64,000 bases of DNA from Frateuria_A yonginensis (GTDB taxonomy: Bacteria; Pseudomonadota; Gammaproteobacteria; Xanthomonadales; Rhodanobacteraceae), in contig NZ_JBBBNY010000011.1 in assembly GCF_037137055.1 (NCBI RefSeq), positions 1-64,000 of the forward strand, given 5' to 3'. Below the pieces are notes generated by a model, which saw only the letters and a program-made list of their open reading frames with translations, was not told the DNA's origin and did no database searches. Each line of letters starts with the position of its first letter. The first letter of the stretch is position 1. A program made the position numbers and the translations under genes. Below are positions 43,700 through 53,757 of the stretch, piece by piece.

Positions 43700-44386
43700 A
43701 TGCCTGCCTTGACGGTGCGGCCGCGGTACCACCTGGACCGGTCGATGCGCGCCACGCTGTCGGCACGCTTCCGCGGCTTCAACCAGCGCCAGTACGTGCG
43801 CGGCAAGCTGGCCGGCGATCCGGTCTACGCGGCCGTCGCGCGGCTGCTGCAGGACGCACCGCCCTTCCCTCTGCTCGACGTCGGCTGCGGCATGGGGCTG
43901 CTCGGGCACTACCTGCACGGCTGCGGCGTGCTGCATGGCTATGTGGGCATCGACCACGACGAACGCAAGATCGCCGCCGGCCGCGAAGCGGCGGCCACGA
44001 TCGGCGACGCGCTCGACCTGCGTTGCGCGGACGTCGCCGACCTGCCGGACTTCCGCGGCCACGTGTGCCTGCTCGACGTGCTGCACTACCTGCCCGCCGC
44101 ACGCCAGCCCGGGCTGCTTTCCCGGCTGGCCGGCCACGTCGCGCCCGGCGCGCAGCTGATGATCCGCAACGTGCTGCGCGAGAAGCACTGGCGCTTCCAC
44201 GCCACCGTGCTGGAGGAGCACGTGCTGCACGCCACCGGCTGGATGCGCGTGCCGGCGACGCACTATCCGACCGCGCGGGAAGTAATGGCGCCGCTGCACG
44301 ATGCCGGCCTGGCGACCTCGATCGAACCCCTGTGGGGACGCACGCCCTTCAACAGCTACCTGATCGTGGCCAGGCGTCCTCGCTGA
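43700..44386 (+). CDS. SAM-dependent methyltransferase
   Basis: 228-aa class I methyltransferase. SAM motif I is LLDVGCGMGLLGHYL, motif II has GIDHDERKI, and then CADVADLPDF and LLDVLHYLP. The sequence type (FHATVLEEHVLHATGWMRV) is not one I can tie to a substrate. The start is uncertain: MPALTV (43700) or MRATL (43745). No adjacent biosynthetic genes. Confidence 0.82.
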   Translation: MPALTVRPRYHLDRSMRATLSARFRGFNQRQYVRGKLAGDPVYAAVARLLQDAPPFPLLDVGCGMGLLGHYLHGCGVLHGYVGIDHDERKIAAGREAAATIGDALDLRCADVADLPDFRGHVCLLDVLHYLPAARQPGLLSRLAGHVAPGAQLMIRNVLREKHWRFHATVLEEHVLHATGWMRVPATHYPTAREVMAPLHDAGLATSIEPLWGRTPFNSYLIVARRPR

Positions 44387-44615
44387 CCTTGCCGGGCGGG
44401 CATCGTGCCGCGCTTGCCCATTTGCCGAGGAAGGGGCGCCCCGGACGCTCTCCGCGGGTGAGGCCGGGAGGCCGCCGTTCCCGGGTGTGCGCCCGAGCCC
44501 GCTCATCGGCTATACTGCGCGGACGGCTCCCTCGCCGTTGCGGCCTCCGGCCGCCCCTTCCCATCATCGCAACGCGGTTCTGAAAGAACGCTCCGGGTTG
44601 CACAGGAGTGTTTTC

Positions 44616-45923
44616 ATGTCTTTCGAATCGCTGGGCCTTGCGCCCGCGTTGCTGCGCGCGCTCGCCGAACAGGGCTACACGCGGCCCACCCCGATCCAGG
44701 CCGGCGCCATCCCGCTGGTGCTCGAGGGCCACGACCTGCTGGCCGCCGCCCAGACCGGCACCGGCAAGACCGCCGCCTTCGCGCTGCCGCTGCTGCAGCG
44801 CCTGTCCACCGCCGGCACCACGCAGACCCGCCGTCCGCGCGCACTGGTGCTCACGCCGACACGCGAACTGGCCGCCCAGGTGCACGACAACCTGCGCGAC
44901 TACGGCAAGCACCTGCGCGTCTCCAGCACCACCATTTTCGGTGGCGTCGGGATGAACCCGCAGGTGCAGGCGCTGCGGCGCGGCGTGGACGTGGTGATCG
45001 CCACGCCCGGCCGCCTGATCGACCACATGCAGCAGCGCACCGTCGATCTTTCCGGCCTCGAGATGCTGGTGCTCGACGAGGCCGACCGCATGCTGGACAT
45101 GGGCTTCCTGCCGGCCATCAAGCGCATCCTCTCGGCGCTGCCGAAGCAGCGCCAGACGCTGCTGTTCTCAGCCACCTTCGCCGAGCCGATCAAGGCGCTG
45201 GCGATGCAGTTCATGCGCTCACCGCGCGAGGTGTCGGTGACCCCGCCCAACACCGTGGCGACCACGGTGAGCCACCAGGTGCATCCGGTCGACGCGGCGC
45301 GCAAGCGCGACCTGCTGCTGCACGTGCTGGCGCAGGACAGCCGCCGCCAGAGCCTGGTGTTCAGCCGCACCAAGCACGGCGCCGACAAGCTGGTGCGCTT
45401 CCTGGAGGCCTCCGGCCTGCGTGCCGCCGCGATCCACGGCAACAAGAGCCAGAACGCCCGCACCAAGGCGCTGGGCGACTTCAAGAACGGCCGGATCACG
45501 GTGCTGGTGGCGACCGACATCGCCGCCCGCGGCATCGACATCGACCAGCTGCCGATGGTGATCAACCACGACCTGCCGATGGTCGCCGAGGATTACGTGC
45601 ACCGCATCGGTCGCACCGGCCGCGCCGGTGCCGAGGGCCTGGCCGTGTCGCTGGTCAGCCACGAGGAGTCGGGCCTGCTGCGCGACATCCGCAAGCTGCT
45701 CAAGCAGGAGATCGCGATCAGCGAGGTGCCCGGTTTCGAGCCTTCCGCCCCGCTACGGCTGGATGCCGGCGCGCCCCGCCCCGTGCAGGGCCAGCGCCAG
45801 CCGCGCGCCGCGCGTCCGCCGACCGGGCATCGCCCGCACGCCGTGCAGGCGCAGGCGGCCGGCGAGCGCACCGAAGCCAACCGCACGCGGCGCCGGCGCC
45901 GCCGGCCTGCCGCCAAGGCCTGA
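44616..45923 (+). CDS. rhlE: DEAD-box ATP-dependent RNA helicase RhlE
   Basis: 435 aa. Q motif (YTRPTPIQ), Walker A AQTGTGKT, PTRELA, VLDEADRML, SAT and HRIGRTGRAG are all present, followed by an Arg/Pro/Ala-rich C-terminal tail (NRTRRRRRRPAAKA). Close in design to RhlE. Roles include ribosome assembly and RNA turnover, often cold-related. A long untranslated leader (about 90 nt after a TATACT box near 44511) may regulate it. CAGGAG ribosome site. Confidence 0.93.
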   Translation: MSFESLGLAPALLRALAEQGYTRPTPIQAGAIPLVLEGHDLLAAAQTGTGKTAAFALPLLQRLSTAGTTQTRRPRALVLTPTRELAAQVHDNLRDYGKHLRVSSTTIFGGVGMNPQVQALRRGVDVVIATPGRLIDHMQQRTVDLSGLEMLVLDEADRMLDMGFLPAIKRILSALPKQRQTLLFSATFAEPIKALAMQFMRSPREVSVTPPNTVATTVSHQVHPVDAARKRDLLLHVLAQDSRRQSLVFSRTKHGADKLVRFLEASGLRAAAIHGNKSQNARTKALGDFKNGRITVLVATDIAARGIDIDQLPMVINHDLPMVAEDYVHRIGRTGRAGAEGLAVSLVSHEESGLLRDIRKLLKQEIAISEVPGFEPSAPLRLDAGAPRPVQGQRQPRAARPPTGHRPHAVQAQAAGERTEANRTRRRRRRPAAKA

Positions 45924-46133
45924 GGCGCCGCCCCCGTCGGCCCTGCCAAGCACCGGTCGCTGCCCCTGGCCGCGGCCCGGGCGGCTCGAGCCCTGCTGTC
46001 CTCGCAGCCGCCCGCCGCTGTACGGCTTGCCGACGCCCCTTGTACCTGACGCCCACGTCGCACCCGCGACGCTGGTAACATGCCGCGCGCCGCGCGGTGC
46101 GCTCCATCCGCCGCAGCTTCCGCCGAGGTTCCC

Positions 46134-47963
<1,830 letters not shown>

Positions 47964-48000
47964 CCGGAGGCCGGATGCGTCCGCGCATCCCGGCTTGCCA

Positions 48001-48079
48001 CAGGAGTGAGCGGCTCGCGATGCTCCTGGTTCCGGAAGAGCCGCAAGGCAAAGGCATCGCGAGCAAGCCCGCTCCTGCC
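48001..48079. repeat. REP-like palindrome pair (copy E)
   Basis: Left arm CAGGAGTGAGCGGCTCGCGA with TGC, right arm GCATCGCGAGCAAGCCCGCT with CCTGCC (48054-48079). It lies in the convergent gap between deaD and cysNC. Confidence 0.75.
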
Positions 48080-48086
48080 GCGTCCG

Positions 48087-49916
48087 TCAGGCCAGGCGGT
48101 CCTTCAGGTACGCCAGCACCTGCTCGGCCATCTGCTCGGCGCGTCGCCCCTCGCCATGCAGGTGCAGCTCCGGCGTCACCGGCCTTTCATAGGGCGAATC
48201 GATGCCGGTGAAGTTGCTGATCCGCCCTGCCCGTGCCTTGGCGTAGAGGCCCTTGGGGTCGCGCTGCTCGCATTCGGCCAGGGGCGTGTCGACGAACACC
48301 TCGACGAATTCACCCTCACCGAACCGGCCGCGCGCGAAGTCGCGCTCGCTGGCGAAGGGCGAGATCACGCAGACCAGCACGACCAGCCCGGCGTCCACCA
48401 TCAGGTGCGCCACCTCCGCCACGCGGCGCACGTTCTCCACGCGCGCCTCGGGGGTGAAGCCGAGGTCCACGTTGAGGCCGTGGCGCAGGTTGTCGCCGTC
48501 CAGCAGGTAGGTGTGGTAACCCTGCGCCGCGAGCTGCCGCTCGACCCGGTTGGCGATGGTCGACTTGCCCGCGCCGGACAGCCCGGTGAACCACAGGCAC
48601 ATCGGCCGCTGGCCCTTGGCGCGCGCGCGCACCGCCTTGTCCACGTCGGTGTGCTGCCAGTGGATGTTGGCGGAGCGCTGCAGGGCGAAGTCGAGCATGC
48701 CGCAGGCAACCGTGGCATGGGTCTGGCGGTCGATCAGCACGAAACCGCCGAGCGTGCGGTCGTCCGCGTAGCGCTCGAACGCCAGCGGGCGGTCCAGATC
48801 GATGTTGCAGTAGCCGACCTCGTTGAGTTCCAGGCGGCTTGCGGCGAGTGGCGCCTGCGTGTTGACGTCGACCTTGTGCTTGATCGCCGTGACCCGCGCG
48901 TTGGCCGTCGCGGTGCCCAGCCGGAGCAGGTAGCTGCGGCTGGGCAGCAGCGGCGCGTCGCCGAACCAGACCAGGTGGCAGCCGAACTGGTCGGCCACGG
49001 GCGCGGGTTGCGCCGCTGCGGAAACCACGTCGCCGCGGCTGATGTCGAGCTCGCGGTCGAGGCACAGCGTGATCGCCTGCCCCGGGGCCGCCTGCGCCAG
49101 GTCCGCGTCCGGCCCCACGATGCGCTCGACCCTGGCGTACCGCCCGCCGGGCTGCACCACCACCTCGTCGCCGACCGCCACGCGGCCACCGCATACCGTT
49201 CCGGCGTAGCCGCGGAAGTGCTGGTCCGGGCGATTGACCCATTGCACCGGCAGGCGGAACGGCGACGGCGGCGCGGAGGAGGCGTCGACCGTCTCGAGCA
49301 GTTCCAGCAGGCTGGGACCCTCGTACCAGGGCATGCGTGTCGAGCGCCGGCCGACATTGTCGCCCTCGGGCGCGACCACCGGCAGGGCGTGCACCGCCTC
49401 GATGCCCATCGCCGCGGCGAGCTCGCGGTAGGGGCCCACGATCGCCTCGTACACGCCGGCGTCCAGGCCGACCAGATCCATCTTGTTGACCGCCAGCACG
49501 ATGCGGCGGATGCCCAGCAGCGCGCAGAGGTAGGTGTGCCGGCGGGTCTGCGGCAGCAGCCCCTTGCGCGCGTCCACCAGCACCACGGCCAGGTCCACCT
49601 GCGAGGCACCGGTGGCCATGTTGCGCGTGTACTGCTCGTGGCCCGGGCAATCGCCGACGATGAAGCTGCGCCGCGCCGTGTGGAAGTAGCGCCAGGCCAC
49701 GTCGATGGTGATGCCCTGCTCGCGCTCGGCATCCAGCCCGTCGGTGACCAGCGAGAAATCCAGGTTTTCGCCGCCGCGTCGGCGGCTGTCGCGCCGCAGG
49801 GCGTCGAGCTGGTCGTCGGCGAGCATGCCGGCGTCGTACAGCAAGCGGCCGAGCAGCGTGCTCTTGCCGTCGTCCACGCTGCCGCAGGTGATGAAGCGAA
49901 GCATGCGGGCGTCCAT
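48087..49916 (-). CDS. cysNC: Bifunctional sulfate adenylyltransferase subunit 1 / APS kinase (CysN-CysC)
   Basis: 609-aa fusion. The CysN part is a GTPase: P-loop GSVDDGKST (about 12-20), DCPGHEQYTRN, NKMD, then beta-barrel domains. The CysC part carries WFTGLSGAGKSTIANRVE near residue 440 and NLRHGLNVDLGF, and ends with EQVLAYLKDRLA. It activates sulfate to APS and then PAPS. The start overlaps the cysD stop by one base (TGATG). Fused CysNC is standard in Xanthomonadales. No reductive genes (cysH, cysI, cysJ) are in this window. Confidence 0.96.
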   Translation of the reverse strand: MDARMLRFITCGSVDDGKSTLLGRLLYDAGMLADDQLDALRRDSRRRGGENLDFSLVTDGLDAEREQGITIDVAWRYFHTARRSFIVGDCPGHEQYTRNMATGASQVDLAVVLVDARKGLLPQTRRHTYLCALLGIRRIVLAVNKMDLVGLDAGVYEAIVGPYRELAAAMGIEAVHALPVVAPEGDNVGRRSTRMPWYEGPSLLELLETVDASSAPPSPFRLPVQWVNRPDQHFRGYAGTVCGGRVAVGDEVVVQPGGRYARVERIVGPDADLAQAAPGQAITLCLDRELDISRGDVVSAAAQPAPVADQFGCHLVWFGDAPLLPSRSYLLRLGTATANARVTAIKHKVDVNTQAPLAASRLELNEVGYCNIDLDRPLAFERYADDRTLGGFVLIDRQTHATVACGMLDFALQRSANIHWQHTDVDKAVRARAKGQRPMCLWFTGLSGAGKSTIANRVERQLAAQGYHTYLLDGDNLRHGLNVDLGFTPEARVENVRRVAEVAHLMVDAGLVVLVCVISPFASERDFARGRFGEGEFVEVFVDTPLAECEQRDPKGLYAKARAGRISNFTGIDSPYERPVTPELHLHGEGRRAEQMAEQVLAYLKDRLA

Positions 49917-50818
49917 CAGAAATAGCCCTCCTGCTTCTTGCGCTCCATCGAGCTGGCGCCATCGTGGTCGATGATGCGGCCCTGCCGCTCGGAGCTGCGC
50001 GAAGCGCGCATCTCCTCGATGATCGCGTCCAGCGAGTCGGCGTCGGACTCGATCGCGCCTGTCAACGGGTAGCAGCCGAGGGTACGGAAGCGCACGCGTC
50101 GCATCTGCACGCGCTCGTCCCCGCGCAGCACGAAGCGCTCGTCGTCGACCATGATGAGCGCGCCGTCGCGTGCCACCACCGGGCGTTCCTTCGCGAAGTA
50201 CAGCGGCACGACGTCGATCTTCTCGCGGCGGATGTACTCCCATACGTCCAGTTCCGTCCAGTTGGACAGGGGGAACACGCGCACGCTCTCCCCCTCGCGG
50301 ATCTGGGTGTTCCAGGCGCGCCAGAGCTCCGGTCGCTGCTGCTTCGGATCCCAGCGATGCTGCGCATTGCGGAAGGAGAAGATGCGCTCCTTGGCGCGCG
50401 ACTTTTCCTCGTCGCGGCGGGCGCCGCCGATCGCCGCATCGAAGCGGTGGCGGTCCAGGGCCTGGCGCAGCGCCTGGGTCTTCATCACGTCGGTGTGCAC
50501 CGCCGAACCGTGCACCAGCGGCGAGATGCCCTGGCGCACGCCTTCCTCGTTCACGTGCACCAGCATGTCCACGTCGCCCTGGGCGGCCACGCGGTCGCGG
50601 AAGGCGATCATCTCGCGGAACTTCCAGGTGGTGTCCACGTGCAGCAGGGGCAGCGGCGGCCGCGCCGGGCGACTGGCCTTGCGCAGCAGGTGCAGCAGGA
50701 CCGTGGAGTCCTTGCCGATGGAGTAGAGCATCACCGGCCGGCGGAAACAGGCGAACACTTCGCGCAGGATCTGGATGCTCTCGGCTTCCAGATCGTCGAG
50801 ACGGGACATGCCTTGCAT
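49916..50818 (-). CDS. cysD: Sulfate adenylyltransferase subunit 2
   Basis: 300 aa. Features the PP-loop YSIGKDSTVLLHLLRKA, HVDTTWKFREMIAFRD, GGARRDEEKSRAKERIFSFR, and LSNWTELDVWEYI. The ATG is at MQGMSRLDDLE (a second in-frame Met could start at MSRLDD). With CysN it forms the ATP sulfurylase. Upstream, divergent at 157 bp, is a PAPS-using sulfotransferase. Confidence 0.96.
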   Translation of the reverse strand: MQGMSRLDDLEAESIQILREVFACFRRPVMLYSIGKDSTVLLHLLRKASRPARPPLPLLHVDTTWKFREMIAFRDRVAAQGDVDMLVHVNEEGVRQGISPLVHGSAVHTDVMKTQALRQALDRHRFDAAIGGARRDEEKSRAKERIFSFRNAQHRWDPKQQRPELWRAWNTQIREGESVRVFPLSNWTELDVWEYIRREKIDVVPLYFAKERPVVARDGALIMVDDERFVLRGDERVQMRRVRFRTLGCYPLTGAIESDADSLDAIIEEMRASRSSERQGRIIDHDGASSMERKKQEGYF

Positions 50819-50975
50819 GAAAACGGGGCGTTCCTGGCCCGCGGCGCGCGGGCGAAAACGCGCAAGCTAGCAGACTCGCGCCAGCCGTGCCCACAGCGGC
50901 AGGATGCCTGCCTTCGCGCGGTCGCGATCGTGCAGGAACCGCGTACCATCGTGTTTCCGCCGAACGAGACCTGCC

Positions 50976-52601
50976 ATGCCCGAGTCCTGGCCCCGCCCAT
51001 CGCACCCCATCGAACCGGCCACGCGGGCCGTCGCGCTGCTGCCGCCGCAGATGCAGCGGCTGGAGGCGGCGGCCCGGGCGATCCGCGATGGCGCCCTGGG
51101 GCCGGCTTCGCAGATGCTCGAGTCGTTGCTGGCCGAGGCGCCGGAGCACCCGGAGCTGCTGCGCCTGTTCGCCATCCTGCACCTGCGCGCACGTCGCCCC
51201 GATCTCGCGCGGGCGGCGCTGACCCGCGCGCTGGCGCAGTGGCCGGACGATCCACTGGCGCTCACCGACCTGGGCAACGTCGAGCAGGCCGCGGGCGATG
51301 TCGACCGGGCGCTGGCGCTGTGGCGCCAGGCCTGCGCGGTGGCGCCCGATTATCCGATGGGCTGGTTCAACCTCGGCCGCAACCTGCAGGTGCTCGGCTT
51401 CACCGGACCGGCGGTGGAGGCGCTGGAGCGCGCCTGCGCACTGGATCCCACGCTGCTGCCCGCGCACGTGCTGCTCGGCGACGCGCGGGTGCACCTGGGC
51501 CGCTTCGAGGAGGCCGACCGGGCCTACCGCGCCGCGCTGGCGCTGCACCCTGCCTGCGGCGACGCCTGGCGCGGCCTGGCCAACATGAAGACGCGGCCGC
51601 TGTCGGACGCCGACCGCACGCAGCTCGCCGCGCTGCTGCGCCGCGCGGACCTGGCCGAGGCCGATCGCATCGCCATCGGCTTCGCGCTGGGCAAGGTGAA
51701 CGAGGACCAGGGCCGCCACGCCGAAGCCTTCGCCGCGCTGAGCGAGGCGAACGCCCGCCAGCGCCGGCTGGCGCCATGGAACGCCGGCGGCTTCCACGCC
51801 TTCGTCGACGCCGTCGCGGCGGCGGGCGCCAGGCTGCCGCCGCCGATCGACGCCTCGCTCGGCGAGGAGGCGATCTTCATCGTGGGCCTGCCGCGCTCGG
51901 GCTCCACCCTGTTCGAACAGATCCTCGCCGCACACCCCCAGGTGGAGGGGGCCAGCGAACTGCCGGACCTGGGCGAGGTGCTGGTGGAGGAGTCCGGTCG
52001 CCGTCGCCAGCCCTTTCCGCAGTGGGTGCCGGCGGCGAGCGCGCAGGACTGGCAGCGGCTGGGCCGGCGCTACCTCGAGCGCACCGCACGCTGGCGCGAG
52101 CGCCGGCCGCGCTTCACCGACAAGCTGCCGGAGAACTGGCTCTACAGCGGCATCCTCGCCGCGATGCTGCCGGGCGCGCGCATCGTGGATGTGCGCCGGG
52201 ACCCGGTCGAGGCCGGCTGGTCGTGCTTCAAGCAGCAGTTCTACCGGCTGCCGCATTTCGCCTGCACGCTGACCGACATCGCCGCCTACATCCGCGACTA
52301 CCAGGCGGCGATGGATCGCTGGCAGGCGCTGGCGCCCACGCGCATCCGCACACAGCGCTACGAGGCGTTGCTGGCCGATCCGCAGGCGGAGATCCGCGCC
52401 CTGCTTGCCTTTTGCGGCCTGCCCTTCGACGCCGCCTGCCTGGACTTCCACCACGCCGCCCGTGCCGTTCGTACGGCCAGCGCGGCGCAGGTGCGCCAGC
52501 CGCTGGACCGCGACACGGCGCGCGCCACACGCTACGGCAAGCTGCTCGATCCGCTGCGCCTCGGCCTGGGCCTGCCGCTTGCCACGGAATCCACACCGTA
52601 G
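50976..52601 (+). CDS. TPR-containing sulfotransferase
   Basis: 541 aa. The N-terminal half (about 50-260) is built of TPR-type helical pairs (LRLFAILHLRARRPDLARAAL, then MGWFNLGRNLQVLGFTGPAVEAL). The C-terminal half is a sulfotransferase with the PAPS 5'-phosphosulfate loop FIVGLPRSGSTLFEQIL near residue 305 and a 3'-phosphate motif DVRRDPVEAGWS. Sulfates an unknown protein, peptide or small molecule. Divergent from cysD-cysNC, which makes its co-substrate. The TAG stop is inside a REP-like repeat. Confidence 0.88.
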   Translation: MPESWPRPSHPIEPATRAVALLPPQMQRLEAAARAIRDGALGPASQMLESLLAEAPEHPELLRLFAILHLRARRPDLARAALTRALAQWPDDPLALTDLGNVEQAAGDVDRALALWRQACAVAPDYPMGWFNLGRNLQVLGFTGPAVEALERACALDPTLLPAHVLLGDARVHLGRFEEADRAYRAALALHPACGDAWRGLANMKTRPLSDADRTQLAALLRRADLAEADRIAIGFALGKVNEDQGRHAEAFAALSEANARQRRLAPWNAGGFHAFVDAVAAAGARLPPPIDASLGEEAIFIVGLPRSGSTLFEQILAAHPQVEGASELPDLGEVLVEESGRRRQPFPQWVPAASAQDWQRLGRRYLERTARWRERRPRFTDKLPENWLYSGILAAMLPGARIVDVRRDPVEAGWSCFKQQFYRLPHFACTLTDIAAYIRDYQAAMDRWQALAPTRIRTQRYEALLADPQAEIRALLAFCGLPFDAACLDFHHAARAVRTASAAQVRQPLDRDTARATRYGKLLDPLRLGLGLPLATESTP

Positions 52602-52710
52602 GAGCGAGCGTGCTCGCCATGCCTCGCGCTCCTGGGAGGGTGCGGGACCGACACCTTCATGCCGCACCGTGCGGCATGACCCCGAGAGCTGCGAACGGCC
52701 CCGCTCCTAC
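52598..52710. repeat. REP-like elements (copy F)
   Basis: GTAGGAGCGAGCGTGCTCGC at 52598-52617, supplying the stop codon of the sulfotransferase gene, and an inverted GGCCCCGCTCCTAC end at 52697-52710. Confidence 0.7.
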
Positions 52711-52754
52711 ACGGTGGCGTGCGCGGTCGACGATTGCAGCGTCTGGAGACCCTC

Positions 52755-53552
52755 ATGCGCGCACTGCCCAGCCTTTACATCTCCCACGGTTCGCCGATGA
52801 CCGCGCTGCAGCCGGGCCCCGTGCGGGAACGGCTGGCCGCGCTGGCGGCCGAGTTGCCGCGGCCACGGGCGATCGTCGTCGCCACTGCGCACTGGCTGAC
52901 GCCCGGCCCCTGCATCGGTAGCGCGGAACGGCCGGATACCGTGCACGACTTCTTCGGCTTTCCGCCGGCGCTGTACGAGATCCGCTATCCCGCGTCCGGC
53001 GCCCCCGCGCTGGCGCAGCGCGTCTTCGACCTGCTCGCGCAGGCTGGGCTCGCTCCCACGATCGCCCCGGACCAGGGCCTGGATCACGGCGTCTGGGTCC
53101 CGCTGCGCCTGCTCTACCCGGAGGCGGACATTCCGGTGGTGCCGCTGTCGATCCAGCATGCCCGCGATCCGGCCCATCACCTGGCGGTGGGGCGTGCGCT
53201 GGCGCCGCTGCGGGACGAAGGCGTGCTGGTCATCGGCTCGGGCAGCATCACGCACAACCTGGGCGACCTGCGCATGGGCTACGGCCCGGGACGGGAGGCG
53301 CCCTACGTGCAGCCGTTCGTCGCCTGGATCGAACAGCGGCTGGATGCGGGCGACGTGGATACGCTGCTCGACTACCGCCGCCAGGCGCCGTTCGCGCAGC
53401 GTGCCCACCCGACCGACGAACACCTGCTGCCGTTGTTCGTCGCCCTGGGCGCGGCAGGCGCAAGAACCCACGCACATCGCATCGATGCAGGCGTTGACCA
53501 CGGCATTCTTGCGATGGACATCTACCGCTTCGAAGGGCACGGGGCAAACTGA
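52755..53552 (+). CDS. ygiD: DODA-type extradiol aromatic-ring-opening dioxygenase
   Basis: 265-aa LigB-superfamily enzyme, family of 4,5-DOPA dioxygenase (YgiD/ZupT-linked in E. coli). Metal-binding His are in LYISHGSP, ATAHWLTP and LDHGVWVPLRLLYPEA; late SGSITHNLGDLR contains the acid/base His. Fe(II)- or Zn-dependent opening of catechols. GGAG precedes the ATG. Confidence 0.9.
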   Translation: MRALPSLYISHGSPMTALQPGPVRERLAALAAELPRPRAIVVATAHWLTPGPCIGSAERPDTVHDFFGFPPALYEIRYPASGAPALAQRVFDLLAQAGLAPTIAPDQGLDHGVWVPLRLLYPEADIPVVPLSIQHARDPAHHLAVGRALAPLRDEGVLVIGSGSITHNLGDLRMGYGPGREAPYVQPFVAWIEQRLDAGDVDTLLDYRRQAPFAQRAHPTDEHLLPLFVALGAAGARTHAHRIDAGVDHGILAMDIYRFEGHGAN

Positions 53553-53757
53553 GCACGGCGGCACGCGACCTTCCCATTTTTCCGATTGCGCGGCACACGG
53601 CCGCGCGCTATGCATCCGAGGTCCTGCCGCCAGGGGCTCGCGCCGTGAAGGTCGCGTGACGGCCGGACAGCATCGGATCGATGCCATGCCTGGCCGCCTC
53701 GCTGGCGACCCCGCCGGGTACCGATCCCTCCACAAACCCGATTCTGTGGGAGGGAAC

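Noticed and set aside
43700..44386. The methyltransferase as part of a biosynthetic cluster.
   Set aside because: It is flanked by an M4 protease with its own terminator and by rhlE; there is no partner gene.
48087..52667. A continuous 1526-codon minus-strand frame spanning cysNC, cysD and the sulfotransferase antisense.
   Set aside because: It contains cysNC at its end, but the rest is antisense to the sulfotransferase and out of frame with cysD; long open frames are expected on both strands in this GC-rich DNA.
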